DNA from: Bdellovibrio bacteriovorus HD100
Lineage (GTDB): Bacteria > Bdellovibrionota > Bdellovibrionia > Bdellovibrionales > Bdellovibrionaceae
DNA: 64,000 bases
Direction: 5' to 3'
Assembly (NCBI RefSeq): GCF_000196175.1
Contig: NC_005363.1
Span: 930,001 to 994,000 of the forward strand
Both the position numbers and the translations under genes were made by a program. Position 1 is the stretch's first letter; each line of letters opens with the position of its first letter. The notes beneath the pieces are model-generated. The model was not told where the DNA came from. It ran no database searches and saw only the letters and a program-made list of their open reading frames with translations. Below are positions 45,272 to 53,727 of this stretch, piece after piece.

Positions 45272-46155
45272 AGAAAAAGACGACGAAGAAGACCGCAGTT
45301 AAAAAGACTGCGGCTTCGGCGACGCATGCCGGAGATGTTCATCGTTTCATCGGTCTGTCCCTGGGGGGCGGTAAAACCGACAAGGCCTGTCTGGCCGTTC
45401 TGGAATACTATCCCAAACACAAAAAAATCTTCCTGTCGCGTTTGGTGGAAAAAATCAAAAGTGACGAAGTCCATTCTGCTGATTTCAAAATTCAGGAAGT
45501 CATTCGTCAGTATCACAATGAAATTGATCTGATCGCATTTGATGTGCCATTCCGTTTGCCTGTGTGTTTGCAGTCGGAAGACTGCTGCAACAGCATTGAG
45601 GACTGCAAAAAGCCCCACGTCAAATGGATGTGGGAGTACACCCGCAAACTGCATAAAAAGAAGAAACCACGCAAGCTGTTTACGCCGTATACTCAGCGCT
45701 GTGTTGAGATGTATGTGTCTTCCGAACTGGAAGAGCCCTTTATTCTGCAGCACGCGATGGGGGCGAATACGGCCCCCTTGTTGGCGCGGGCGATGTACTT
45801 GCAGCGCGGACTGAAAGCAAAGTGCATCGAAGTGTTTCCTAAGCTTTCCGTATGGCGCTTGGGGAGATCGCTGAATGTGATGAAAAGTCATCTGCGCTTT
45901 CATAAACACGCCATCGGCGGGGATGAAAGTCGTCGCGAAATTCTGAGCGCTTTAAGCACGCACAACGTCGCGTTCGTGTACGACCAGGATGTGAAGCTGA
46001 TGATTGAAAACAATCACGCCTTTGAGGCATTTATATGTGCTTTGACGGCCTTCCTAAGTTTCAAAGGCAGCACCGAACCTCGTCCCGACGGTTTTCCACC
46101 CAACGAAGACTGGATCGAATTTCCCCGTGTCAACGTACGCTGGGAAGGATTCTAG
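45217..46155 (+). CDS. DUF429 predicted nuclease
   Basis: Protein of 312 residues with an RNase H-like fold: FIGLSLGGGKTDKACLAVLEYY (first beta hairpin), LIAFDVPFRLPVC with a conserved Asp, the cysteine cluster SEDCCNSIEDCKK, and VFPKLSVWRLG near the C-terminus. The first 40 residues are very basic (RKTRRSPVKKKTTKKTAVKK) and look like a nucleic-acid-binding tail. The start lies 55 bp inside the GHMP kinase gene, with GAGGGAG about 10 bases before it; a later start that removes the tail cannot be excluded. The function of DUF429 proteins is not established. Confidence 0.82.
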   Translation: MPKSRLPGDGRKTRRSPVKKKTTKKTAVKKTAASATHAGDVHRFIGLSLGGGKTDKACLAVLEYYPKHKKIFLSRLVEKIKSDEVHSADFKIQEVIRQYHNEIDLIAFDVPFRLPVCLQSEDCCNSIEDCKKPHVKWMWEYTRKLHKKKKPRKLFTPYTQRCVEMYVSSELEEPFILQHAMGANTAPLLARAMYLQRGLKAKCIEVFPKLSVWRLGRSLNVMKSHLRFHKHAIGGDESRREILSALSTHNVAFVYDQDVKLMIENNHAFEAFICALTAFLSFKGSTEPRPDGFPPNEDWIEFPRVNVRWEGF

Positions 46156-46459
46156 TCGGCCCCGCCCAGCTGCGGGGCTAGCCTCAGTCAACAACTCCGC
46201 GACACGCCATCCGGGCTCTGCCGTGGCCCGCGCTTCGCGCGGGTGCGCGCCGTCGTGGCGCCCACGGAGGTCGCTGCGTTGTTGCCTGCGACCAGCCCCG
46301 CAGCTGGGCGGGGCCTCAATTTGCGCTGGTGAAACAAGGTTAGGTTTCTTAAGTTTGCCGCATGACAACTTTTGCTTTGTGCTGGCGCAGAGTGAGAGGG
46401 CTTGAGCAATCGGGGGCTCAGCTATTAAATAGAAGTTCTACCTCCGAAGGGGGCTTTCG
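46156..46459. other. Intergenic region with structured element and G-rich leader
   Basis: A 304-bp gap. Its first half is the nested inverted-repeat element described separately. The second half (46316-46459) leads into the methyltransferase gene and has no recognisable reading frame, tRNA or clear promoter. Confidence 0.6.
46158..46315. repeat. 158-bp nested inverted-repeat element (REP/MITE-like or structured RNA)
   Basis: Perfect 22-bp terminal inverted repeats (46158-46179 and 46294-46315) enclose a second imperfect pair (46189-46203 with 46270-46284) and a third pair CCGTGG/CCACGG (46221-46226 with 46262-46267). The innermost part holds two hairpins, CCCGCGC-TTC-GCGCGGG (46227-46243) and GCGCC-GTCGT-GGCGC (46247-46261). 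The whole could fold into a branched cruciform. It is far richer in G+C than its neighbours. No coding potential is evident; short frames crossing it are artefacts of the palindrome. Confidence 0.85.
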
Positions 46460-47272
46460 ATGGCTGATTTTCCTTATCTGCATGGGTTCACCAAAGAAGA
46501 ACAAGATCGTTTGCGCAAACAGGCGCGTTTCGGTGAACACACGGTTTATCAAAATATCAATTTATCCAATGTCAAAGATCTGCTGGAAGTCGGCTGTGGG
46601 GTTGGGGCGCAAAGTGAAATCATTTTGCGACGGTTTCCTGATCTGAAGCTGACAGGCATTGATCGCAGCACAAAACAACTTTCGGCCGCCAAACACCGGC
46701 TGAGTCATCTGCCTTTTGCCGAGCAGCGCTTTGAGTTGAAGGAGATGGATGCCACAGCGATGGATTTTTCTTCGAACTCTTTTGACGGTGCTTTCTTGTG
46801 CTGGATTCTGGAGCATGTCCCTGATCCGATCCGGGTTTTGTCGGAAGTGCGCCGGGTGTTACGTCCGGGCTCTGTCGTCTATGCCACGGAAGTGATGAAC
46901 GCTTCCTTTTTCCTTGATCCGTATTCACCGAATGTCTGGAAGTACTGGATGGCGTTCAATGAATATCAGCTGAAACAAAAAGGCGATCCCTTTGTTGGAG
47001 CGAAGCTTGGGAACTTCTTCATGCAGCTGGGATATCATGACATCCACACGGAAATAAAAACGTGGTTCCTGGATAATCGTTATCCGCAAGCACGCAAGGA
47101 CTGCATCGAATACTGGACAGAGCTTTTGCTTAGTGCCAGCGATCAGCTGGTGGAAGCTAAATGCATTTCCCAGGAGGTTGTTGAAGGGGTGAAGGAAGAA
47201 ATGGCAAGGGTTGCAAGTGATCCGAACGCCGTGTTCTTTTATTCCTTCGTTCAGGCACGGGCCCGGACATAA
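46460..47272 (+). CDS. SAM-dependent methyltransferase
   Basis: Class I methyltransferase of 270 residues. The SAM motif I is LLEVGCGVGAQSEIIL, motif II has LTGIDRSTKQLSAAK, and NSFDGAFLCWILEHVPDPIRVL is the motif IV region, followed by RVLRPGSVVYATEV. The acceptor substrate cannot be deduced. No signal peptide. It stands alone between the inverted-repeat element and the convergent corA gene. Confidence 0.88.
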   Translation: MADFPYLHGFTKEEQDRLRKQARFGEHTVYQNINLSNVKDLLEVGCGVGAQSEIILRRFPDLKLTGIDRSTKQLSAAKHRLSHLPFAEQRFELKEMDATAMDFSSNSFDGAFLCWILEHVPDPIRVLSEVRRVLRPGSVVYATEVMNASFFLDPYSPNVWKYWMAFNEYQLKQKGDPFVGAKLGNFFMQLGYHDIHTEIKTWFLDNRYPQARKDCIEYWTELLLSASDQLVEAKCISQEVVEGVKEEMARVASDPNAVFFYSFVQARART

Positions 47273-47284
47273 GCTGTCGTAAGC

Positions 47285-47306
47285 AGTGCAGGCGACGGCC
47301 TGCACT
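47285..47306. terminator. Hairpin between convergent genes, candidate terminator
   Basis: AGTGCAGGC and GCCTGCACT form a 9-bp perfect stem with a 4-base loop, adjoining the corA stop. It lacks a strong T-run. Confidence 0.5.
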
Positions 47307-48232
47307 TAGAGTTCTTCTTTTTTCAGCCAGCCTTTTTTATAGATCCACCAGGTGATGCCGATCACGACCATCACCATAAATGCTAAAGTAGCATAGTAGC
47401 CGTTGGGCTCTTTCAATTCGGGCATGTTTTCAAAGTTCATTCCGTAAACCCCGGCAATGAAGTTCAAGGGCAGGAAGAACATGGATAGCACTGTCAAGAC
47501 TCGCATCACTTCATTGGTGCGGAAAGACGCTTCATTGGTTTTTTGCGACATCAACGATAAATGCAGGTTCAAAAGACCGGTGATTTCCTCATAAATATCA
47601 TCGGCATAAAAGGCCACTTTTTCCAAAGGTTCACGCACCTGTTGTATGTCCTTCAGTGGAATATTTTCGTGCTGGTGAATCTTGTTAAAGACGTCTGCGG
47701 TGAATTTGAAGATCTTGCGATAGGAAGCGGCCTTGCGTTTGATTTGATAACCTTCGCGCAGAATGGTGCGGCGTTTGAGTGCGAACACACGCTCTTCAAT
47801 CACATCGGTTTTGGAATCCAGAACATCCAGGGGGGCATCAAAACTTTTTATTGTCTGTACGCACAGGGATTTGACCAGGGTGTAAAGGGGGATCTGCTCA
47901 AAGGCGACCTTGTCTTTCTTGTTGGAAATACACTCCAGCGGCGCGCGGTGAATCGTCACCAGAAAGTCCTGCCCGACAAAGAAGATGATTTTGGTGGTCA
48001 GTTCCTGCATGGTGCCTGCTGTGGGTTTGGCATGGGCATCGTGGTGGCGCAGAATAAATAGACACACTTTTTCATAGAACGTGCACATCGGCAAATGTTC
48101 GGGATCAAGGCACGTGGAAAGGGCCTGCAATGGGATCGGAAATTCCTCGGCCAGCTGACGCAGATCCTCCTGCGAAGGAGCTTCACAGTCGACCCACTTA
48201 TAGTCTTGCCATTGATGTTCGAATCGTTTCAT
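47306..48232 (-). CDS. CorA-family magnesium/divalent-cation channel
   Basis: Protein of 308 residues, starting at the ATG at 48232. The long N-terminal cytoplasmic domain leads into two C-terminal membrane helices. The ion-selectivity motif is YGMNFENMPEL with GMN at 264-266, preceded by VMRVLTVLSMFFLPLNFIAG. The second helix is followed by a Lys-rich end. CorA pentamers import Mg2+ (sometimes Co2+, Ni2+ or Zn2+). Its start codon is only 9 bp from that of the divergent hydrolase gene, so the two genes share a very compact control region. Confidence 0.93.
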   Translation of the reverse strand: MKRFEHQWQDYKWVDCEAPSQEDLRQLAEEFPIPLQALSTCLDPEHLPMCTFYEKVCLFILRHHDAHAKPTAGTMQELTTKIIFFVGQDFLVTIHRAPLECISNKKDKVAFEQIPLYTLVKSLCVQTIKSFDAPLDVLDSKTDVIEERVFALKRRTILREGYQIKRKAASYRKIFKFTADVFNKIHQHENIPLKDIQQVREPLEKVAFYADDIYEEITGLLNLHLSLMSQKTNEASFRTNEVMRVLTVLSMFFLPLNFIAGVYGMNFENMPELKEPNGYYATLAFMVMVVIGITWWIYKKGWLKKEEL

Positions 48233-48241
48233 GATTCCAGT

Positions 48242-49096
48242 ATGACAAAGTTTTCGGGGCTTCGCCGTTTCTTTTTCGGATGCATCGCGACGATGCTGCT
48301 GACGGGGTGTCAGTCCTTTTTCTATTATCCGATGAAAGAAAAACTTTTTGATCCTGCACGCATCAAAATGAACCCCGAGGATGTGTATTTGACTACGTCC
48401 ACGGGAGAAAAAGTGCATGGCTGGTACTTTGCCTCTGCACAATCCGACACCAAAGGCACGATGCTGTTTTTTCACGGCAACGCCGAAAATCTGACGTCGC
48501 ACTTTCTGATGTTTCAGTGGCTGCCATCCCAGGGGTACAATTATTTTATCTTTGATTATCCTGGTTATGGTCAGTCGGGCGGATACCCGACTCCGGAAAA
48601 CACAGTGGCGGCCGGTGTTGCTGCCGCTGAATGGCTGCATCAGAAAAAGGATTCGCGGCCCTTGATAATCTATGGGCACAGTTTGGGGGGCATCATTGCG
48701 CTAAAGACCGCCGAAGAAATCAAAGGCCGCATCCCCATGCGAAATGTAGTGATCGAAGCCAGCTTTGATTCTTATCAAGGAATGGCCAAAGGGGTGATGA
48801 ACCGTCACTGGTTCACCTGGGTGCTGCAGCCTCTGTCTTCGCTGGTGGTTAGTGATGAATACGCCCCGCAGTCGTTGGCTTCGCTATCGCCAATCCCGTT
48901 GCTGTTCATCACTGGAACGGCGGATAAAGCCGTCGAGCCGCGATTTACCGAAAACATGTACAAAGCCGCCGCCGAACCCAAAGAGCTTTGGCTGATCCCG
49001 GACGGACGCCACGGAAATCTGTACGAAATCCGCAATGGCGAGCTGCGGGACCGCTTCTTGTCATACCTATCTAAAACTTTGACAGTCCGTCAGTAA
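48242..49096 (+). CDS. Alpha/beta-hydrolase lipoprotein
   Basis: Protein of 284 residues. The first 30 residues form a signal with lipobox (MLLTGC), so it is a predicted lipoprotein. The alpha/beta hydrolase fold shows GTMLFFHGNAENLTSHFL (oxyanion region), the nucleophile elbow IYGHSLGGIIAL, DKAVEPRFTENMY near the acid and GRHGNLYE with the catalytic His. It resembles membrane-bound BEM46/YfhR-type hydrolases of unknown substrate. No good ribosome-binding site is visible, as the divergent corA start lies 9 bp upstream. Confidence 0.85.
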   Translation: MTKFSGLRRFFFGCIATMLLTGCQSFFYYPMKEKLFDPARIKMNPEDVYLTTSTGEKVHGWYFASAQSDTKGTMLFFHGNAENLTSHFLMFQWLPSQGYNYFIFDYPGYGQSGGYPTPENTVAAGVAAAEWLHQKKDSRPLIIYGHSLGGIIALKTAEEIKGRIPMRNVVIEASFDSYQGMAKGVMNRHWFTWVLQPLSSLVVSDEYAPQSLASLSPIPLLFITGTADKAVEPRFTENMYKAAAEPKELWLIPDGRHGNLYEIRNGELRDRFLSYLSKTLTVRQ

Positions 49097-49153
49097 GAAG
49101 TCCTCTTAAATTGCAGCTCCCGAAAGCACGGTTCCTGCAATGTTCCCGGCAGG

Positions 49154-50710
49154 ATGAAGACTTTGTTGCGTGCCCTCATCATTTTAAGCTCCCTCTCAAT
49201 GCTGGCAGCCTGTGCTCCGGACACCCGTGAACAGGGTTCTGAGGTCGTGACGACCTATGAGCCGGCACAACCCGATGTGATGGATGAAGACGGTTACAAA
49301 GTCGTGCGAGGTTCGACTCGCGTGCAGGACATGAGTGTTAACTTTGACCAGGCCACCAAGGGCATGACCCTGAAGGGTAAAATCGAATTCCTGCCAGTGC
49401 GTGCGAAAGCCGTGCAGTCTGTAGAGCTGGATCTGGCTGGTATTTTAGATCCTTACGGATTCATCGCTCTTAAAACCTATAAAGCCAAAACCCAGGACAA
49501 TCAGGATTTGAAAGTGGCGGCGAAAGCCACGTGTTTGAGTGTCGACGGCGGATGCCGTTCGTCTTTCATTGATATCTACGTTTACTATCAGGGCATCGTA
49601 TATCATCACCAGGTGGAATCCCTGCAAGATGATGTCAGTCCGGTGAATGAGGAGCCGATTCCGGGTGAAGAGGGTCTGCAAGGCGACGAAGAATCTGAAA
49701 TCGAAGGTGGCCACGATGAAGTCGAGGGCGAGCCAGGTCGTTACGTCGGTGATATCGCCGATGACATCGAAAAAATTCTGGAAGTAAAGAAGCCGGAAGC
49801 TCCCAAGTCCGAGGAAACTCCTAAGGCTGAAGAGCCTAAAAAAGAAGAACCGAAGAAAGAAGACCCTAAAAAAGAGGAACCAAAGCAGGACGCTCCGAAA
49901 AAGGACGAACCGAAGAAGGATCCTCCAAAGGCCGATCCACCAAAGAAGGAAGATCCAAAAAAAGATCCTCCTAAAAAAGAGGAGCCTCCAAAGCGTGAGG
50001 AGCCTAAAAAGGATCCACCTAAAACCGGTCAACCACGTGTGCCTGAGACGGCTCCGGCGGTGAACAAGGTCAGTCAGGCTATTGGGCCAGTGAATGCGGG
50101 CCGTTTGCAGAATGCGGCGAACATGCTGACTTACGAGCAGGCGCATGCTCCGACAGGCTATGAGATCATTCGTCCGAAAAGAAAAACTCACTTCGCGACC
50201 AATGAGCTGGCTTACATCATTGTGAAAATGGGTCTTTTGACCAAAAAAGAAATCCCGGGTTACGAGCTGGCGGTGGGCGATTTGTCCCGAGAAGCGGGTG
50301 GTAAACTGGGCTCCCACAAATCCCATCAGAACGGACTGGATGCGGACGTGGCCTTCTTCTTTAACAACAAGTCCTTCCAAGGATACTTCGCGTCCGCAGT
50401 GGCGGTGAACAAACCTCACGCCAACTGGATGCTGGAGCCTCAATGGAAACTCTTTAAAGAGGTCGTGGGCACTCAGCTTATTGACCGTATCTTTATCCAC
50501 GGTGCTTTGAAGCAGGCCCTGTGCAGTCACGCCATTGCCAATGGCGAGTTGACCAAGGGTGACAACTCAAGCCTTGCGGCTCAGACGCTGCGCCGCCTGA
50601 TCCCGGAAAAAGACCACCACAATCACTTTCACCTGCGTGTGAAGTGTTCCAAAGCTCAGGTTCGTTGCCGTCAGATGGCAGAGCCAGTCAATACCACCGG
50701 CTGTTTCTAA
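49154..50710 (+). CDS. Lipoprotein with MepA-like murein endopeptidase domain and long charged linker
   Basis: Protein of 518 residues with lipobox (MLAAC, residues 16-20). Residues about 25-160 are a beta-rich unknown part. An acidic stretch follows (GEEGLQGDEESEIEGGHDE), then some 80 residues of Lys/Glu/Asp/Pro repeats (about 216-295, units like PKKEEPKKDP) that must be extended. The C-terminal domain from about residue 300 resembles MepA (peptidase M74), which cuts D,D- and L,D-cross-links of peptidoglycan. It has GDLSREAGGKLGSHKSHQNG, LDADV and HFHLRVKC, with the metal-binding His and Asp residues. The anchor plus tether would hold the enzyme some distance from the membrane. Confidence 0.88.
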   Translation: MKTLLRALIILSSLSMLAACAPDTREQGSEVVTTYEPAQPDVMDEDGYKVVRGSTRVQDMSVNFDQATKGMTLKGKIEFLPVRAKAVQSVELDLAGILDPYGFIALKTYKAKTQDNQDLKVAAKATCLSVDGGCRSSFIDIYVYYQGIVYHHQVESLQDDVSPVNEEPIPGEEGLQGDEESEIEGGHDEVEGEPGRYVGDIADDIEKILEVKKPEAPKSEETPKAEEPKKEEPKKEDPKKEEPKQDAPKKDEPKKDPPKADPPKKEDPKKDPPKKEEPPKREEPKKDPPKTGQPRVPETAPAVNKVSQAIGPVNAGRLQNAANMLTYEQAHAPTGYEIIRPKRKTHFATNELAYIIVKMGLLTKKEIPGYELAVGDLSREAGGKLGSHKSHQNGLDADVAFFFNNKSFQGYFASAVAVNKPHANWMLEPQWKLFKEVVGTQLIDRIFIHGALKQALCSHAIANGELTKGDNSSLAAQTLRRLIPEKDHHNHFHLRVKCSKAQVRCRQMAEPVNTTGCF

Positions 50711-50751
50711 TCCCAATTGCGGCAGCCGTGGGGCTGTGTCAGAATATAGTC

Positions 50752-51828
50752 ATGGCTGATTGGCGTGATCGTAGTGAGATGAATGGGGATGTGGTTTTTT
50801 TCCGATACGTGTCCGAGGGCATGGAGAAAAGTCACGAGGAAGTTTTTTTGTGGGACCTGGATAAGACCTATCTGGACACCACAATTGACTCTTTGTCCGG
50901 ACTGATGACCACGATTCTGGAGCGTGCCCTGAACAAAAAAAACATTCCAGGCACCAACACGCTTTTGCAGTCCCTGTCTGAATACCGCAAGCAAAAAAAA
51001 GGTTACATGTACTTTCCGATCTATTTCATCACGGCGTCCCCGCCGCAGATGGAAGAACGTATCTCGGAAAAGTTTTCTTTGGACAACATCCGTCCCTTTG
51101 GATGCTTCTATAAAGACAATCTGGCGAACTTGCGTCCGGGCCGTTTCTGGCGTCTGACGAAACAAGTTGGTTACAAGCTGCAGGCGCTGATGCAGTTGCG
51201 CACGCGTCTGGGGGAAAACGTGCGCCAGATCTGCTGGGGCGATGATAGCGAAACCGATGCGATCATCTATAATCTTTATTCAGATATTTGTTCGCGTCGT
51301 CTTGGCACCAATGACATTCGCACTACGCTGGAAAAGCTGAACGTCACCGGCGAGCAGGTGAACACAATTCTGGAACTGCAGGCGCAGATTCCGGAAAATG
51401 ACCCGGTGGAAAAAATCTATATCAATCTGGCCACGGACACCGATCCGGACTATTACCTGAAATTCGGCCGCCGCACGCTGGCCACTTACAACACTTTCCA
51501 GGTGGCGCTGGATATGTATCAGGACGGCCGCCTGAATCTGGATGGCATTTATGCCGTGATCCAGGACATGGTTTACAACTATGGCTACACTCCGGAAGAA
51601 CTGATGAAGAGCTTTGATGAATTCATCCGCCGCGGGGTTTTGGGTGAACGCGCCTACAATGAGGTCCGTCCGTTCTTTATCGAAAAAGGACTGTTGCACT
51701 CTTCCTATCAGCCCAGTGTGGCACCACTCAAAGAAAAGCTGGTGGATGAAGGACGCGTGTACGAGATGGAAGGGGTGCATGAGCCCTGGATTCCGGACCG
51801 CATTGATTATCTGCACGATTATCGCTAG
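50752..51828 (+). CDS. HAD-superfamily hydrolase-like protein
   Basis: Protein of 358 residues without a signal peptide, starting at the ATG at 50752. HAD motifs are visible: motif I FLWDLDKTYLDTT, motif II YFITASPP, a lysine-containing segment and motif IV CWGDDSETDAI. It is related in outline to APP1-like phosphatidate phosphatases, but I would not name the substrate. The C-terminal half (from about residue 230) is helical with a repeated YNYGYTPEELMKSFDEFIRRG-type motif. It is followed by a good terminator. Confidence 0.78.
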   Translation: MADWRDRSEMNGDVVFFRYVSEGMEKSHEEVFLWDLDKTYLDTTIDSLSGLMTTILERALNKKNIPGTNTLLQSLSEYRKQKKGYMYFPIYFITASPPQMEERISEKFSLDNIRPFGCFYKDNLANLRPGRFWRLTKQVGYKLQALMQLRTRLGENVRQICWGDDSETDAIIYNLYSDICSRRLGTNDIRTTLEKLNVTGEQVNTILELQAQIPENDPVEKIYINLATDTDPDYYLKFGRRTLATYNTFQVALDMYQDGRLNLDGIYAVIQDMVYNYGYTPEELMKSFDEFIRRGVLGERAYNEVRPFFIEKGLLHSSYQPSVAPLKEKLVDEGRVYEMEGVHEPWIPDRIDYLHDYR

Positions 51829-51850
51829 GCCTTCAGAGCGAAGGCCCTTT
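51828..51850. terminator. Terminator between convergent genes
   Basis: GGCCTTC (51828-51834) pairs with GAAGGCC (51840-51846) around a 5-base loop and is followed by CTTT. Confidence 0.75.
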
Positions 51851-51852
51851 CA

Positions 51853-52653
51853 CTATTCAAAACGCAGTGGGAAAACGGTGGTGATCGGATCGCCGCCGAA
51901 GACTTTGAACTCCACACGACGGACAGCTTCCAAAAGACATTTTTTGAATTGAGGGTCACTCAGGCTGCTGCTGGCAATGTCGGCCTGGCTGACTTTGCCT
52001 GTGCGCTCTATGGTGAAGCTGATGGAGGCTTGCCCCACCACACCCGGAGTTCTTTGCAGCAGCTGCGTGTAGCATTTAAAGAATGAACTGCGGTGAGTTT
52101 TCAGAGTGTCTTGAATAAATTCGGACGTCAGGCCTTCCACCGGTTTTTGGTTCGCCACCGGGGTTTCAGCGGGCGCAAGTTCCGGCAGGGTTTCCGTCGG
52201 CGCTTGCTTCTTATAGTTCATTTCATAATCCGTGGCCGTCCAGCGCACGCCGTCTTTTGAAATATAAACGCTGCCTTCGCGGCCGTAGTTTTCAACCTGC
52301 AGGTCGCCACGTTTGATGATCAGAACAATGCGCTCGTTTTCTTCATCCAGCGTGATCAAAGAATTTTCCGGCACACGAATGCGGTAAGAGGAATCAAACT
52401 CCATGGTGGCATCACCATCGACACCGGTTTCAACCGAGTCGAGGGCAAACAACGTCGCCTTGCGGGTCAGGACTTCTTTATTGGTCATGTTGTTGCGAAG
52501 AACGAAGACTTTGCCCAGATTCAATTCCAGTCGCGCCAAAGGACGGGCACCGGGTTTGGTTTTTTCAGTCTGAGTTGAGATGAAGAGAGAAAGGGCGACG
52601 CTTAATACGCCTACGATAATCAGAGATGGAATCAGCCAGTTGTTCTTCGCCAT
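51853..52653 (-). CDS. FecR-like/AgmX C-terminal domain membrane protein
   Basis: Protein of 266 residues with one N-terminal membrane helix (WLIPSLIIVGVLSVALSLFI). The middle part looks like a FecR-type beta domain (GKVFVLRNNMTNKEVLTRKATLFALDSV, DSSYRIRVPENSLITLDEENERIVLIIKRGDLQVE). The C-terminal part is the AgmX/PglI type (FFKCYTQLLQRTPGVVGQASISFTIERTGKV, and DPQFKKCLLEAVRRVEF), found in delta-proteobacterial envelope and gliding proteins and related to TonB C-domains. A Pro/Glu linker (PTETLPELAPAETPVA) joins them. It probably acts in the periplasm; the partner is unknown. Confidence 0.82.
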   Translation of the reverse strand: MAKNNWLIPSLIIVGVLSVALSLFISTQTEKTKPGARPLARLELNLGKVFVLRNNMTNKEVLTRKATLFALDSVETGVDGDATMEFDSSYRIRVPENSLITLDEENERIVLIIKRGDLQVENYGREGSVYISKDGVRWTATDYEMNYKKQAPTETLPELAPAETPVANQKPVEGLTSEFIQDTLKTHRSSFFKCYTQLLQRTPGVVGQASISFTIERTGKVSQADIASSSLSDPQFKKCLLEAVRRVEFKVFGGDPITTVFPLRFE

Positions 52654-52694
52654 AGAGAAACTATAGCGAAGAACCCGAATGGAATGTACTAAAA

Positions 52695-53087
52695 TTACTT
52701 CTGGGCAGGAGCTGCAGTTGCAGCCGGAGTGGCAGCCTCAGCAGGAGTCGCAGCAGGAACTGCGGCAGCGGCACCAGCGTCAGTTGTGCCTTCAGTCGGG
52801 AAGTGTTCTTGAGTTGGAGCTGTCGGCAGCGGAAGGCTGTCAACTACGGACTTGGTTTTGGAAGAAGTCAAAGTCGCCAAAGCCAGGCAAGTCACCGCAA
52901 AGATGATTGCTGCCCATACAGTCATTTTACCAGCCAAAGATTGAGCGCCAGTTGCACCCAACAAAGAGTTGGAGCCGGAAGATCCACCCATGCCCAGAGC
53001 GCCATCAGATTTGGAATCTTGGATCAAAACCAAGATGATCAAAACAAGGGCTACGATGATATGCAATACGCCGATAAATGTAGTCAT
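52695..53087 (-). CDS. secG: Preprotein translocase subunit SecG
   Basis: Membrane subunit of the SecYEG translocon, 130 residues. I start it at the ATG at 53087, about 10 bases after GGGAG. Two membrane helices (TTFIGVLHIIVALVLIILVLIQ and the later TVWAAIIFAVTCLALAT) flank the SecG loop GALGMGGSSGSNSLLGATGA. The C-terminal 45 residues are an Ala/Pro/Thr-rich tail not found in E. coli SecG, ending APAATAAPAQK-like. Confidence 0.93.
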   Translation of the reverse strand: MTTFIGVLHIIVALVLIILVLIQDSKSDGALGMGGSSGSNSLLGATGAQSLAGKMTVWAAIIFAVTCLALATLTSSKTKSVVDSLPLPTAPTQEHFPTEGTTDAGAAAAVPAATPAEAATPAATAAPAQK

Positions 53088-53228
53088 TTTATGTAATCTC
53101 CCAAAGACCCCCAAATATATGGATAATGGCGGTTTTCGTCCACCCCAAAGTGACCTGTTTTGGGCGACATGGTGCGGCATGTCACGAGCCGGTTGAGTCT
53201 TCCCGCCTTATTGATCACCATAGAGGTT

Positions 53229-53699
53229 ATGAAAAACACGCTTCGTCTGTCTGTGTGCCTATTTTTTGTGCTCCTGTCGGCCTGTACTTCTCAAGAAGGT
53301 AAAATCAAAAAGCTCGCAATGGAGCTCGGGGAAAAGAAGTTTCAGGAGCAGCTGAAGATCGAGGCCGATGATTCCATCAAACAATCTGATTGGCTGAATA
53401 AGTCCTATCAGGAATTCATGCTTAAAAAATCCGAGGTGGAGGTCGTGGAGGTCAAGTTTCTGACTGAAACCAAGGCCACCGCCGTGGTCGTGGTAAATAC
53501 CTATCCGCCGTCTTTGCGCCTGACTCTGGCGCGAATTGCCGGGGGTATGGATCCGGGCCGCAGCCGCAGCTTTAACTTTGCTGAAGCCGTCAGCGGAATC
53601 GGCAAACAAATCGGGAAGACCCCCGAGCCCGTCGAACTTCCCCTGATCCTGTACAAGTTCAATAAGACTTCCGCCGGCACCTGGGTTGTGGAGTTCTGA
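53229..53699 (+). CDS. Hypothetical lipoprotein
   Basis: Protein of 156 residues with a lipobox (FVLLSAC) after a typical signal. The start at 53229 is preceded by GAGG. The mature part is short, charged and rich in Lys, Gln and Glu at first, then beta-rich, with VVEVKFLTETKATAVVVVNTYPPSL. No family recognised. Confidence 0.72.
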   Translation: MKNTLRLSVCLFFVLLSACTSQEGKIKKLAMELGEKKFQEQLKIEADDSIKQSDWLNKSYQEFMLKKSEVEVVEVKFLTETKATAVVVVNTYPPSLRLTLARIAGGMDPGRSRSFNFAEAVSGIGKQIGKTPEPVELPLILYKFNKTSAGTWVVEF

Positions 53700-53727
53700 T
53701 CCCATGCAGTGGCGGGCTGGGGCCTGG

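Noticed and set aside
46054..46405. Several short open frames on both strands across the inverted-repeat element
   Set aside because: Produced by the GC-rich palindrome, with Pro/Arg/Ala-rich translations and no ribosome-binding sites.
49800..50040. Regular AAG/GAA/CCT-rich repeats that look like a tandem or CRISPR-like array
   Set aside because: They are in frame and encode the Lys/Glu/Asp/Pro linker of the MepA-like protein. Units are short and degenerate, and there are no spacers.
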